NCBI RefSeq assembly: GCF_019802045.1
Contig: NZ_JAHVHU010000004.1
Coordinates: forward strand, 1 to 64,000
DNA: 64,000 bases
Origin: Membranihabitans marinus
GTDB lineage: Bacteria > Bacteroidota > Bacteroidia > Chitinophagales > Saprospiraceae
Direction of reading: 5' to 3'
Made by a program: the position numbers and the translations under genes
Notes under the pieces: model-generated
Databases searched by the model: none
What the model saw: only the letters and a program-made list of their open reading frames with translations
What the model was told of the DNA's origin: nothing
In this document: one piece after another, positions 43,317 through 53,701 of the stretch
Layout: each line of letters starts with the position of its first letter
Numbering within the stretch: position 1 is the first letter of the stretch

Positions 43317-43664
43317 TCAAGCGTGAAGTGTTGCCTGACGAGCTGCCAGAACTTCCTCTGATTCTTCATGATTGGGGTCGGGGAGACAGCAGTCCACCGG
43401 GCACACTGCCGCACACTGAGGTTCTTCATGAAAACCGACGCATTCCGTGCATTTATCCGGTACAATGTAATAGACTTCCTCATCAACTGGTGGATTATCC
43501 TCCAGCGCATCCACGGTCGTTCCATCGTGAAGGGTATAGTCACTATCGATCGTAGTGCCATCTGCCATGCGCCATTCAACACCGGGTTCATAAATGGCAT
43601 TATTGGGGCATTCGGGTTCGCAAGCTCCGCAGTTTATGCATTCATCAGTAATATATATAGCCAT
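43317..43664 (-). CDS. 2[4Fe-4S] ferredoxin of Alvin type with long insert
   Basis: A 115-residue electron carrier. The first cluster motif is [12 protein letters not shown] (Cys9, 12, 15, 19). The second is C-x2-C-x8-C-x3-C-P ([18 protein letters not shown]), the spacing typical of Allochromatium-type ferredoxins with a low-potential cluster. Between them lies an insert of about 45 acidic residues that is usual for Bacteroidota members. The C-terminal helix includes the expected DCCLPDP segment. Its neighbour is the long acyl-CoA dehydrogenase, but a direct partnership is not shown. Confidence 0.93.
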   Translation of the reverse strand: MAIYITDECINCGACEPECPNNAIYEPGVEWRMADGTTIDSDYTLHDGTTVDALEDNPPVDEEVYYIVPDKCTECVGFHEEPQCAAVCPVDCCLPDPNHEESEEVLAARQATLHA

Positions 43665-44145
43665 GGTTTATTGCAGTTTTGAATATATAGGCAAAAATAT
43701 TGATATTTTATGGAATAAAAAATATTGTATGGTTTATATTCTAAGTTTAATAAGTCTAAATAAATACAAGAAGAAGAAAATGGTTCGATCTTTACCTTCA
43801 TCATCTCCTATCAGCGCTTGGGAGATGTAGATAAAAATGGGATCTATTGCATCTGATAAGGCAAGATGGCATCAAGAAATCCTCCAGTTCATGAATGGGT
43901 ATTCTTGGGTTTTATGAAGTACAGAACAGATAGCTCAGAAGATTCGATAACTATCTGGACGCTATTCGCCGTACTTTCTGGCTAGTGTCAGATATTGATT
44001 CCTTGTTTTACGTTATATCGCGGAAGCGTTTTCGATCAGTAAGGGGATCGACAAAATAACCCGGATGACTTAGAGTAGCTACAGATTGCACTAGAAATGC
44101 GACTTATATCTGGAAAATAAAAAAAGGGTGGTTGGCCAACAATTA
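43665..44145. other. 481-bp region without recognised features
   Basis: It lies between the ferredoxin start and the end of the coiled-coil protein gene. Short open stretches exist (for example a run of about 35 codons near 43880-43985), but none has a convincing start, composition or family pattern. No terminator with a T run and no promoter pair stood out. Confidence 0.5.
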
Positions 44146-45219
44146 TTATTCTTCTTCACTGATTACCGTCGCATCATCGACGATTTCATTTCCATCGCCA
44201 TCTTCATCAACGAATCCGGGTGCGGGAGAAGAAGGTTTTTTCGAAGGTATCTCCCTGGTTTTTTCCAGTTTGACTTCTTTGACCCGATCGTAGTCTCCGG
44301 CGGCAAACGCTTCTGCTTTTCGCCAGAATTCATCTTTATCATCCATTTCCGAATTTCGCAGGTTTGCTTTGTCTTGCGGCGAAGACTGATAGGGAGTGTC
44401 CTTGTTTTTTTCGTGTTCCTTGGCAGCATCCTGAGCTTTGTCCACCGTTTGTTGCCATTTTGATTTGAGTTGTTCAATGTTCGCTTTGGCTTTGTCGATC
44501 AGGCTGAGCCCGTTTTCATCCTTTTCATGGAGGTATTTGGTGGCTTTTTGCTGAATTTCTTCACTTTTATGTTCTAGTTTTTCACTCATTGACGAGGCAC
44601 CCTGACGCAATTTATCCAAAATGTCAGCAGCACCAGCAAGGATTGATTCACCGATGGCTTCTGTAGAATCTTTTATCCGTTCTGATCCTGTTCTGACTTT
44701 CTCTTGTTCGTCGTGGATTTGGTCTTTCATTCGATTGCTGATGGACTCCGCTTTATAACGGATTTCTTCCGCCTCATTTTTAAGATCCTCTTGTATGGAT
44801 TCTCGTTCTTGTTCCATACTTTTGATCGTATCCTTGATCTCATCTTCCGTATGATGCTGATCATCTTCTTCAAGTTCCTTTCGAAATTCAGCAGCTCGTT
44901 GTTGCAAAGCTTCCATTCGTTCATCGGCTTTAGAAGCTGCTTCATCAAACTTTTCTGACATCTCAGAAGTGAATTCTTCGGATTTATTTTTAATATCAGA
45001 ACGCCAATGACGGTATTTTTCTAAAAGGTTATCCACGGCATCTTCCGCTTTATCGCCAAATCGATCTGCATTCTTGCGGGCTGATTCATAAAGTTCATTG
45101 CCTTTTTCTTTGATACTTTCCGAAAACTCATCGCTTTTCTTCGACGCTTTTCGACCGGTGGATCGGGCAACGGACTTGGCTCCGAAAATTACCTTTTTGA
45201 GATCATTGAGTATTCCCAT
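44146..45219 (-). CDS. Long coiled-coil (apolipoprotein/YtxH-like) protein
   Basis: A 357-residue, highly charged protein that is almost entirely helical from residue 20 to about 275, with 11- and 7-residue periodicity like apolipoprotein A or LEA-type repeats (many K-S-E-E and D-K-A-E-D-A segments). A short, mildly hydrophobic start (MGILNDLKKVIFGAKSVA) resembles YtxH-like stress proteins. The C-terminus is Pro/Ser-rich and then acidic, ending EEE-like. No enzymatic motif. Role possibly membrane or stress protection; this is inference from composition only. Confidence 0.7.
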   Translation of the reverse strand: MGILNDLKKVIFGAKSVARSTGRKASKKSDEFSESIKEKGNELYESARKNADRFGDKAEDAVDNLLEKYRHWRSDIKNKSEEFTSEMSEKFDEAASKADERMEALQQRAAEFRKELEEDDQHHTEDEIKDTIKSMEQERESIQEDLKNEAEEIRYKAESISNRMKDQIHDEQEKVRTGSERIKDSTEAIGESILAGAADILDKLRQGASSMSEKLEHKSEEIQQKATKYLHEKDENGLSLIDKAKANIEQLKSKWQQTVDKAQDAAKEHEKNKDTPYQSSPQDKANLRNSEMDDKDEFWRKAEAFAAGDYDRVKEVKLEKTREIPSKKPSSPAPGFVDEDGDGNEIVDDATVISEEE

Positions 45220-45366
45220 TGGACGTATTTATTTAAGTTGTTACTAAGATAGATATTTCTCACGAGATCTGCATGCAAGCAGCGTTACTTTATTCTATTT
45301 AACATAATAATAATTATAGGAAAACGCAGAGCGTTCGATTTTCACCGCTGTTGGAGTTGTGTAAAT

Positions 45367-45402
45367 GGTATGACTGCTCTGGTTGGTATGACTGCTCTGG
45401 TC
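45367..45402. repeat. 18-bp tandem duplication
   Basis: Two adjacent 18-bp copies (GGTATGACTGCTCTGGTT and the same with a final C), 77 bp beyond the stop of tamL in otherwise featureless DNA. A recent slippage event is the simplest explanation. Confidence 0.8.
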
Positions 45403-45478
45403 TAGACAAACCAATACGGAAATTCAATGTAGTATGAAATCGGACTACGATGCAATAAAGCTTCGGCGGTAGCTCCAA

Positions 45479-47767
45479 TCAAAAAGGATATCCTACGGCA
45501 AGATTCAGAACCGGGTGCTCAAAATCATAAACCCATCGCTGCCCGGGTTCATGTCCAGGATCGTGCATGGGTGCTGCGAGATCTACTCTGATGACAAAGC
45601 TTTGAATATCTAGCCGTAGACCAACGCCTAGACCAATGCCGAGTTCGTTCATGAAGTTTTTATCAAATCGTCCACCAGGTAATGCTTCATTTTCGGTGGT
45701 GATCCATACATTTCCGGCATCTACAAACACTGCACCATGTAAATAGCTGTACACCGGAAAGCGGTACTCTACATTGGCTTCCAGTCTTAGATTACCGGTC
45801 TGATCAAAATAAGTGGCACTGGTTTCCTGATTCTTTTCCGAATCATAGGTGCCGGGACCCAACTTGCGCGTATTGAATGCCCGGACGCTGTACGGGCCAC
45901 CCGAATAAAATTGTTTATTATATGGCAGGACATCAGAATTTCCATAAGCCTCTCCAAGACCGGCATATATACGGCTGGCAAATTTCTGATTTCTTCCCAG
46001 CTTAATGTGGTAATGCAAATCCAGTGCGGCTTTGGCATATTGAGCATACTCCAATTCCAGGAACGTCTTTGGAGGTCCTGTCCGCTGACCTGTAATCAGA
46101 CTCAATAAATTCCCGGCAACATCAAAACTACTATTGAGAAAAAATTGATGTTTTTGACTTTGGTCAACCATTCCATTGTATGTGTACGAATAGGTCATGC
46201 CCGAGATAAATTGTTGATTGAAGCTACTCTGAAGAAATGGATTGCGATCCAGAATATCTTCAAAATCTGAAGTGCTTTTAAGGAGGTTCAAGTACGTAAT
46301 AGAAATCGGGTTCAGATCATGGGTCACAAATCGATTTCCGCTCCAGAAGAATCCATAAGCAGCCGTTACGGAAGACATTGAAAATAGTTGAGTTCTGGCG
46401 ATGTACTCCCCGCCGAGTGAGATACGAGTTTTGGGGATGGAGTAATCAAACCAATCGTTATTAATCGGTATCGGCAGGATCACCCGGGGAAATACCAAAT
46501 CGCCTTTAAGACTAAGTTGCAGACTATTGAGACCGGGTTCTTTACTTCGGCTCAGTTGTGTCTCGTATCCGGCATTGGCAGTCAAATCCAATATCTCGCC
46601 CCCGTGAAACAAATTTCGATTGGTGTAGGTCAAGGCCAAGGAGGGGCCTGAAAAATTATTGGATTTGGTGACAGCTTGAAGCTGAGCCCTAACCGCTCGT
46701 TGTGTGAGCGGAGACAGATAGATATTGGCCGTAAGTTCTCCTACGCTATCTCTTCCAAGTCCATCGTGGTCATCAAAGCGTATATTGACAAATTTATAAG
46801 CACCCGTAGAACCTAACCGACGGCTTGTGGTCTTCGCATAATCGGAGTTATAATAGTCTCCTTTTTCAATTTTTATAAACGGGTCTAGTTTCTCTGGCTT
46901 GAAGTACAATTCATCGCGAATAAAATTTTTATTCTGAAACCGGACGGTATCTAATGGAATGGAATCCTGCCCGATGTGGTAATTGGGATACACGTTCACT
47001 TTCTTTATTCGATAAGGGAAGAGTGATTTTTGGGGAACATCATTTTTGATTTTTAAATACAGGTCAAATTTCCGGCTGTCGTATTGATTGGTGTCTGCCT
47101 GGAATTCAAGGAACTCGCTGTTGAAATTGTAATAGCCGCGCGTTTTGAGATATGCGTCGATGTTTTGGCGTTCCAATTTCATTCTCTCCAGATCAAACCT
47201 CGATCCTTTGTGAAGAACGGTTTCTTCCTGGTAGTTTCTGATCTGTTGATGAATGGTCAGGGAGTCCCCTTCCAATTGGTATGTTTCCAATTCATAATAT
47301 TCCGGAACTATGGCGTGGTAATTAATACTGGCCATTTTCTTATCCTCGCTATATACGATATCACTTGTGAGAACACTGTTGAAATGTCCTCGGTTTTCCA
47401 GCCTGTTGCGCATCAGGTCTTCTACAGATTCCCTATTAACCGCAGAAAGATAAACAGGCTCCTCCCCTATTTTTCGATCTAAAAAACGATATAACCATCC
47501 GGTATCTCTTTCTGCCTTAAAATGAACATACAGCCCCGGTTTTAACCCTAAGATACTGCTATTCGGACCAGGCTGGATTAGATTTTCAAGTACATATGAC
47601 AGCTCTTTGTAATCCTGTACTTTCCCCATCGTATCTAGGTCAAGTTGGGCTCCGGTATAGAGCGTCTTTTCTTCCGGAATGAATTTTTTGACACTACAGG
47701 CAAAAAGTAATGGGATGGCTAATAGGCAACTGATTAATCTTATTTCTTTGATTTGCATGTTGTTCAT
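45479..47767 (-). CDS. tamL: TamL: BamA/TamA-like outer-membrane lipoprotein
   Basis: A 762-residue Omp85-superfamily protein. The N-terminus is a lipoprotein signal (hydrophobic residues 11-22, lipobox LLFAC with Cys24), the feature that distinguishes Bacteroidota TamL from TamA. POTRA-like segments follow (residues about 30-400). The 16-stranded barrel occupies the C-terminal half, with the VRAFNTRKLGPG loop region (near residue 640) and a final strand ending VGYPF. It is expected to insert or fold outer-membrane proteins together with TamB. The gene starts 7 bp after tamB, so the two are co-transcribed. Confidence 0.9.
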   Translation of the reverse strand: MNNMQIKEIRLISCLLAIPLLFACSVKKFIPEEKTLYTGAQLDLDTMGKVQDYKELSYVLENLIQPGPNSSILGLKPGLYVHFKAERDTGWLYRFLDRKIGEEPVYLSAVNRESVEDLMRNRLENRGHFNSVLTSDIVYSEDKKMASINYHAIVPEYYELETYQLEGDSLTIHQQIRNYQEETVLHKGSRFDLERMKLERQNIDAYLKTRGYYNFNSEFLEFQADTNQYDSRKFDLYLKIKNDVPQKSLFPYRIKKVNVYPNYHIGQDSIPLDTVRFQNKNFIRDELYFKPEKLDPFIKIEKGDYYNSDYAKTTSRRLGSTGAYKFVNIRFDDHDGLGRDSVGELTANIYLSPLTQRAVRAQLQAVTKSNNFSGPSLALTYTNRNLFHGGEILDLTANAGYETQLSRSKEPGLNSLQLSLKGDLVFPRVILPIPINNDWFDYSIPKTRISLGGEYIARTQLFSMSSVTAAYGFFWSGNRFVTHDLNPISITYLNLLKSTSDFEDILDRNPFLQSSFNQQFISGMTYSYTYNGMVDQSQKHQFFLNSSFDVAGNLLSLITGQRTGPPKTFLELEYAQYAKAALDLHYHIKLGRNQKFASRIYAGLGEAYGNSDVLPYNKQFYSGGPYSVRAFNTRKLGPGTYDSEKNQETSATYFDQTGNLRLEANVEYRFPVYSYLHGAVFVDAGNVWITTENEALPGGRFDKNFMNELGIGLGVGLRLDIQSFVIRVDLAAPMHDPGHEPGQRWVYDFEHPVLNLAVGYPF

Positions 47768-47774
47768 TCACTTA

Positions 47775-50700
47775 TCAGTTATTTTTTTCTGTACCCTGCT
47801 CAGTTCTCAGCGGGCTCCACAGTTCATTGAACTTATTGAACTCCCGTGTGAAAATAAGCGCCAGACCGCTGATGATGGTTTGTCCATCGATGACATTTTC
47901 AAAGGTGTTTTTACGAAAACCTCTTATGCGGAATTGTCCACTTTCGGTCAGCAGGTACTCTACGCTGACGTTCCCGATTAAAGGATTTTCTTCCTGTGGA
48001 TTGGTGTTGCCCCCTTCCAGGTCGACTTCGCTGCCTACTTTTACGATGAGTCGATCGTCCAGAAATGTTTTTTTTGCAGCGATATCCAATTGGGTTCTGT
48101 TTTGGGGATTTTTGCCCTGGTAGTCGGTGTAGCTATCGAGTCCAAAATTTAATTCCAATCCGGTATCCCCGAGCAGTTTATCTGAGAACAGGTTGAGTTG
48201 GTCCGATAATGCTTGATTGAGATTGTCGCGGGCTACATTGACGATGCCTCCAGAGCTGCCGTCGCTGCCGGACCCCGGATAGAATCGTCCAAGAACCAGC
48301 AGAGAGAATACTTGTTTATTCAAGAGCTGGTCTTGCTGGTTAATTTGCTGAATGCGTCCATAAACTTGCCCACCCATATCACCGCGGGCGTCATCAGGCA
48401 TATCAAGACTAAAGCTAAGTTTGGGTTCGGTCAGTTGACCGTCCAGGTTCAGGTACACCAGAAACGGCATCTTTTGTTGATACTGATTCCGAACAGATGG
48501 ATCAGCGGCCGAGGTTTGACTCGCCATAAGCGATGATGGCGTGGTCTCAATATCATAAATGGCCCGGACATTCAGTTTCGCATCAAACGGGTCGCCGGAC
48601 CAGGCTACTGTACTTCCCTGTGCAATGTCAAATCTTCTGTTGACGAGATTGTACAGATTCATTTCATAATGTCCATCTTGAAGTCTATAATTTCCAGAAA
48701 GGGACATTCGTCCGGTTGGATCGATGGTGAAACTTAAATCACCTTCACCGGCAATCTTAAAATGATCTCCCGTTTGTTCACTGATGATGACTTTGAAAGA
48801 TGCGTTTTTGGATAAGGACAAAATGGCATTGATATCGTACCCTTGCACCACTATTGATTGTTCCTCCTCTTCTTCTGTCATGACGGGTTCGGGGGCCTTT
48901 TTGTTGACAAACTCCACGATTCCTTCTTGTTTGTTCAGATTGGCTTCGCCCTGAGGCATGATGTAGGTGACATTGGTGCCTGCATTGACGTCCAGTTCCA
49001 CATGGAGTACCGGTAGATTTAAATCTCCCTGGAGTGTGGCTTTTGCATTGAAGCTTGCTTTCCCGTAAAACTGCGCATCGTCCGTTTTCGATGCATTCAA
49101 GATCTGAAAGTCCTTCGCCTGCATCTTCAGATCAAATGATGGATTGGTCAAGTCATCTGTGATGATTTTTCCGTTGGTCGTGAATTTGTTGCCATCTGCA
49201 TCCGAGATCTGAAACTGATTGAGGTTTATCCCTTCATTGTCAAATGTAATTTGCTGGCTTCCCAGATCAAATGGGGTTTGGAGCATCGTAGGTGTGACAC
49301 GGGCATCGTGAAACACCAGTTCGCCGTTATAATTGAGATTGCTCATAGAACCTCCGGCACGAACATCGCCTGACAAGTAACCAGATGATTCCTCAATCTC
49401 TCCCATCGAGAAGGACTGAATGGCATTCATACTAATCCGGTCGATGGTAACATCCAGATTAACTTCAGCGTCGTTCGCTGTAGTCTGGTATTCACCAACT
49501 GCCGAAAGGTCCACTTCTCCACCCCGCAGGTTGAGGTCTGCTTTATAATTCTTAGCATCCTCAGTACTTCCGGACAAGTTTAGTTCCCCCATATTAACTT
49601 CCATGACCTGGAGATCACGGATCGCGATATCAGCAATCAAACCAGCATTGCCCAGCGGTTCCTGCACGGTAAATCCCCCATTGATATGTCCGGTGGCCAG
49701 TAGAGAATCAGGATTAAAGTAACTCATTATGTTAGCCAGGTTAAACTCCTCAAATTGAACGTTTAGGCTTGTATTGCCAGGGTTGTCGTCAATGGTGAAT
49801 TTTTGGGCTCCGCTTTGCATGTTGAAATTTTTAAATTCTATTTTTTGCTGCCCTATTCGTATCAAATTTCGTTCGGGTATATGCCAGTTTTTGGCATCAA
49901 ATACCAGCACGGAAGGATCAACATGTATTAAAATACTATCGTTCCGGCTCATGGTTTCTGTTTTGAGATGGACGAGTTCATCATTCTGATATCTGGCTTC
50001 AAACTCAGAATACAAAACCTGGTTTTTAACGATATTTCTGAAATAAGTACGATTGATGGTCAGCGGACCAGCCACTATCTGTTGCAATCCCATCTGCATA
50101 TTGAAATGTTCCTTATCCGAAGAAGCTGAAAAGCTCAAACTATCGATTTCAATGCCGGAATAATTCAAATAGGGAACTTCAATAGCGGCCATTAGGTTTT
50201 TATCTTCTTCGTGAAAGTCCACTTTTAAGTTCATCGTGTCCAGTTCTTCCAGGCCCTTCAGAAAAACTTCATCCAACAGTGGATCCTGTCGTAGAGAAGC
50301 TTCCACCAATACATGTACCGGCTGAGAAGTGGTATCTGCTATTTGAGTCGAATCACTCAAATAACTGGTGATGTGGCGCGATATAGCGGTTGCAAATCCA
50401 TCCGGCGAGGTATTGGATTGCAGGTCCAGATCCAACATTCTGCTATTGATGGATCCGGCTGTTGTATCCGGGGTGACATAAGCGCTTAGGTGAATTGTGC
50501 CGGTCGGGTAACTGGTGCCGTCGTAGAGAATCTGACCATTGTTAAGGGTGGCATTCGTGGTGAACGTGGTTCCGTTCCCTTTAAAGTAAGCATGGAGTAG
50601 AAATGATGATTTCACTCTTTGGTTCATCAGACCTAGTGAGGCCAGGTCAGCATCTTTGACATCGAGTGTGGCATCTACTTCCGGTGATACGGAATCCAGT

Positions 50701-52733
50701 ACGACCTCTGCCGTCAAATCCATGTTGAGGTTGCTGTCCTGGTACGTAGAATGAATCGAACCGACTCCATTGTTAACTGACCCTTTCATGAGCAGATCCT
50801 CCATGCTGTAATCGTTTAGTGAGAACGAATCAATTCGGGCTTCCAGAGTGGCATCCAAGGATGAAACATCATGTCCTTGTCCCTCCGCTTCTGCTGTAAG
50901 GCTTAGTATGCCCAATTGAGGATTTTTCAATAAAGTATCCAATTGTAGATTTTGAACGTTGACCAGGGCGGAGAATGACAAGCTGTCGGTCTCTGCATAG
51001 CGACCCTCCAAAGCAACTTTTCCCAGGGATGTTTCCAATAGTGTCGTGGTTTTGATGTCACTGGGGCTCCCGGAGACATCTGCGGTTAGCCTCATCACTT
51101 CCGGGTACTGAATCCCGAGGCTATCTTCACTCATGAAAGTGTTGATGTCCGATCGGGTGGTTTTGATTAAAATATTCGGAAAGTTGAATTGGAGCAGGTC
51201 TGGGTTCGTGACATGGTCAACGCTGCCTGAAGCAAATGCGGCAGTGTGCGTACCCCATCGGATTCCCGCGCCCTGAATGCGAAGGGATGCCAATGGTCCT
51301 TTTGCCTGGAGATTGCCGGTCAATGGTTTTTGACGTAGAGCTTGCAGGTATGGATTTTCCTGAAGTTCGGGAACAAATTGAGCGATGGGGGTTGGATTTA
51401 CTTTAAACTCCGGTATGTCCAAGTCGATATTCGTGGTTTCTGGTCTGTTGATTAAATCATTGACCGTCTCATAAGTGCCGGAAATATGACCTTTCAGCCG
51501 GCTTTTCATTGCTTCGATCTGAATGTTGGACAGATTAAATTTCTGATCATCCATTTGCCACTGCATTTGAACCTGATCGACGATGATTCCTGATTTTTCT
51601 TTGAAATGCAGCTGGTTAAGTTTGCCTTCGGTCGATTTATCATTCAGTTGTATGTTTTGGCCCCTAAGTGTGAAATCACTAATGAACAACGCATCCGGAT
51701 TAAATTGTCCTGATGTCGGCTGTGCAGGACCAGTCACGTAGGTGATCTGATTATCAGACAAATCGATTTCTTCTAAAGAGACGCCCCATTCCGGCCAGGT
51801 AAAAGCTACCAAGGAATCGGATGTTGTGGTTTCTTCGGTAGGTATATCGGTGGCTATCGGGTCCGCCATATCCAGGTGAATCTGTGATTCGGACAATCCT
51901 ATTTTTTCGATCCGGATTTGATTGTTTTGCAGATCGATGGTTGATGCCCGTAGTACAAAGTCTCCGATGTTTACATCCGCATCAATTCCATCCGGTGTAG
52001 ATTGATATCGGCCCGTCACATTGGATACTTCAATGTCGTGCAAGGCCAGGTCAGGAAGTAAGGTGTTGGTGGTGGTTTCCGAATCTGGAAATGGTTTGGT
52101 CTGAAGATACACAAAGTGGCTATTACTCAACATCGCAGATTGCACCTCAAAGATCATGCTGTCCAGTTCTACCCGATCCATACGAATATCGAACTCGCCG
52201 ACACGCACTACAGCGTCCATTCCAGCTACTTCATCGTGATAGTTTGCATGGATGTCACTCAAGTGTATATCGCCGACTGAAATATTTATAGGAGCGGCAG
52301 TAGTATCTGTGGAAATATTTTCCGTAGAATCTGTAGAAATAAAGGCATCCAGTAAAAACTGGTAATTAAAATGATCAGATCCTTGATCACGGTAAACATT
52401 TGCCCGGGCCCCTGTCCACTTCAGTTGGTTCACAGAAATTCCCTGACCGGTGATGATCGGCCAAATGGGAATACCAGCTGTAAGTGATCTGGAATAAAGT
52501 AAAGTATCTTGATTCAGATCTTCGACGTAGAGATTCTCGATGGTGATATCTCCGGCAAAAGAGATGTAAATTCGGTCCAGTGTAATGGTCGAATTGGTTT
52601 TGGATTCAAGATAGGAGAAAACCTGATTCTTAATTACATTTTGCCCCCAGGGGCTTCGTACAAACAAGACCAGGAGAAAGAATGTTATGAGAATTCCTGC
52701 GATAATCTTAAGTAGTATAGATAGCAATCTCAA
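47775..52733 (-). CDS. tamB: TamB: translocation and assembly module / lipid-transfer protein
   Basis: A 1652-residue AsmA-like protein anchored by one N-terminal transmembrane helix (about residues 6-25), with a long periplasmic body of repeating strands predicted to form a hydrophobic groove. The C-terminal DUF490/TamB domain covers about residues 1180-1620, containing SLDMPDDARGDMGGQVYGRIQQINQQ near residue 1440. TamB proteins bridge the two membranes and move phospholipid or help barrel assembly. The start codon is TTG at 52733; an in-frame stop four codons upstream excludes a longer start. It pairs with tamL directly downstream. Confidence 0.92.
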   Translation of the reverse strand: MRLLSILLKIIAGILITFFLLVLFVRSPWGQNVIKNQVFSYLESKTNSTITLDRIYISFAGDITIENLYVEDLNQDTLLYSRSLTAGIPIWPIITGQGISVNQLKWTGARANVYRDQGSDHFNYQFLLDAFISTDSTENISTDTTAAPINISVGDIHLSDIHANYHDEVAGMDAVVRVGEFDIRMDRVELDSMIFEVQSAMLSNSHFVYLQTKPFPDSETTTNTLLPDLALHDIEVSNVTGRYQSTPDGIDADVNIGDFVLRASTIDLQNNQIRIEKIGLSESQIHLDMADPIATDIPTEETTTSDSLVAFTWPEWGVSLEEIDLSDNQITYVTGPAQPTSGQFNPDALFISDFTLRGQNIQLNDKSTEGKLNQLHFKEKSGIIVDQVQMQWQMDDQKFNLSNIQIEAMKSRLKGHISGTYETVNDLINRPETTNIDLDIPEFKVNPTPIAQFVPELQENPYLQALRQKPLTGNLQAKGPLASLRIQGAGIRWGTHTAAFASGSVDHVTNPDLLQFNFPNILIKTTRSDINTFMSEDSLGIQYPEVMRLTADVSGSPSDIKTTTLLETSLGKVALEGRYAETDSLSFSALVNVQNLQLDTLLKNPQLGILSLTAEAEGQGHDVSSLDATLEARIDSFSLNDYSMEDLLMKGSVNNGVGSIHSTYQDSNLNMDLTAEVVLDSVSPEVDATLDVKDADLASLGLMNQRVKSSFLLHAYFKGNGTTFTTNATLNNGQILYDGTSYPTGTIHLSAYVTPDTTAGSINSRMLDLDLQSNTSPDGFATAISRHITSYLSDSTQIADTTSQPVHVLVEASLRQDPLLDEVFLKGLEELDTMNLKVDFHEEDKNLMAAIEVPYLNYSGIEIDSLSFSASSDKEHFNMQMGLQQIVAGPLTINRTYFRNIVKNQVLYSEFEARYQNDELVHLKTETMSRNDSILIHVDPSVLVFDAKNWHIPERNLIRIGQQKIEFKNFNMQSGAQKFTIDDNPGNTSLNVQFEEFNLANIMSYFNPDSLLATGHINGGFTVQEPLGNAGLIADIAIRDLQVMEVNMGELNLSGSTEDAKNYKADLNLRGGEVDLSAVGEYQTTANDAEVNLDVTIDRISMNAIQSFSMGEIEESSGYLSGDVRAGGSMSNLNYNGELVFHDARVTPTMLQTPFDLGSQQITFDNEGINLNQFQISDADGNKFTTNGKIITDDLTNPSFDLKMQAKDFQILNASKTDDAQFYGKASFNAKATLQGDLNLPVLHVELDVNAGTNVTYIMPQGEANLNKQEGIVEFVNKKAPEPVMTEEEEEQSIVVQGYDINAILSLSKNASFKVIISEQTGDHFKIAGEGDLSFTIDPTGRMSLSGNYRLQDGHYEMNLYNLVNRRFDIAQGSTVAWSGDPFDAKLNVRAIYDIETTPSSLMASQTSAADPSVRNQYQQKMPFLVYLNLDGQLTEPKLSFSLDMPDDARGDMGGQVYGRIQQINQQDQLLNKQVFSLLVLGRFYPGSGSDGSSGGIVNVARDNLNQALSDQLNLFSDKLLGDTGLELNFGLDSYTDYQGKNPQNRTQLDIAAKKTFLDDRLIVKVGSEVDLEGGNTNPQEENPLIGNVSVEYLLTESGQFRIRGFRKNTFENVIDGQTIISGLALIFTREFNKFNELWSPLRTEQGTEKNN

Positions 52734-52940
52734 TATGATATTCTTTTATTTATTCAAGGAGTTTCTCCATAAAATGTTCACATAATAAATATTAGATAAA
52801 AGTCGCAATTCCCTTGATGGTATCGTCATAAATGGGCGTTGTATCACTTTATTTTTTTAAAAATAATACGGATATCATGGTCCTTATAATCTAAAAGAGC
52901 TATATTTGATCAAAATATTATTTGTAATAATTCTAAATAG

Positions 52941-53276
52941 ATGGGTATGGAAAATTCATTAAAACTTAAAACCCCACCTGATCTTTTGCCATTGGCAACC
53001 GGAGCTTCGCTTAAAATTTTTGAACTTGATGGAGCCGCAGGCATGATAATGCCGGTCCATTACTGTACCGAGGAAGCGGTCGTCAGTGTGAAGGCAGGTT
53101 CTTCCCGATTGCAATTTGAAGATCATGCAATGATTCTTGAGAAAGGGGAATCTTTTCTTCTCCCTGCCGGAAAAACACATTCGTTGACGTTATTGGAAGA
53201 TTTCCAAGCGCTCGTGGTAATGCCGGTCGAATCCGATATAAAGTGCAAGGTTTCACCACACAATACTTCCTTATGA
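52941..53276 (+). CDS. Small cupin-domain protein
   Basis: A 111-residue single-domain cupin. The beta-barrel pattern is clear (MPVHYCTEEAVVSVKAGSS, then LEKGESFLLPAGKTHSLTLLEDF), with a PAGKTHS second-motif histidine. The first cupin motif has lost most of the usual histidines, so metal binding may be weak. Its stop codon overlaps the start of the next gene (ATGA), suggesting coupled translation with a membrane protein. Function unknown. Confidence 0.82.
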   Translation: MGMENSLKLKTPPDLLPLATGASLKIFELDGAAGMIMPVHYCTEEAVVSVKAGSSRLQFEDHAMILEKGESFLLPAGKTHSLTLLEDFQALVVMPVESDIKCKVSPHNTSL

Positions 53277-53701
53277 TGACTGTTATTGATCCCGTGCTGA
53301 TTGTTCTCACGTTTTTATGGATTGGTTTTGTTTGTGCGATCAGTTTTATGGAAGCCGGGTTAAAATTCAGAGCCCCTGGTGTAACTATTCCGGTAGGACT
53401 GAGTATTGGTCGGGTGGTTTTTGGTGCGCTTAATAAGGTGGAGTGGGTACTGGCCGCTGCCATCGTACTGAACTATGTCTTATTTCACCATGTTTATTCA
53501 TGGAATATGGCTTGGATAGCGGGCGCAATTTTGATCCTGAAGATTCAAACGCTATGGATGCTGCCGGCGCTAAGTCAACGCGCCAAAAATATTAGTGAAG
53601 GCGTTTCGCTTCCACCCTCATCGTTGCACCGGTATTATCTTTTGTTGGAGGTCAGTAAGGTGGCTATTTTATTTGTTTATGGCGTGCATTTGTTTCATTA
53701 A
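53273..53701 (+). CDS. Four-helix membrane protein of unknown function
   Basis: A 142-residue integral membrane protein with hydrophobic segments at about 5-23, 52-72, 78-95 and 120-138. The start at 53273 overlaps the cupin stop by four bases; an upstream ATG at 53243 would run inside the cupin gene. The FMEAGLKFRAPGVTIPVGLSIGR stretch between helices 1 and 2 looks conserved, but no family is recognised with confidence. Probably works with the cupin protein because of the coupled start. Confidence 0.72.
   Translation: MMTVIDPVLIVLTFLWIGFVCAISFMEAGLKFRAPGVTIPVGLSIGRVVFGALNKVEWVLAAAIVLNYVLFHHVYSWNMAWIAGAILILKIQTLWMLPALSQRAKNISEGVSLPPSSLHRYYLLLEVSKVAILFVYGVHLFH

Noticed and set aside
36637-43664. 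A dedicated leucine or propionate degradation cluster
   Set aside because: The two acyl-CoA dehydrogenases, ferredoxin, biotin carboxylase and crotonase are scattered among unrelated genes and lack the carboxyltransferase, mutase or ETF genes that would define such a cluster.
43780-43800. GGTTCGATC resembling a tRNA T-arm
   Set aside because: No matching stem, acceptor or anticodon arm around it. I found no tRNA in the window.
43871-43990. Possible gene fragment of about 35 codons near 43.9 kb
   Set aside because: No start, no recognisable family pattern and stops on both sides; could be chance.
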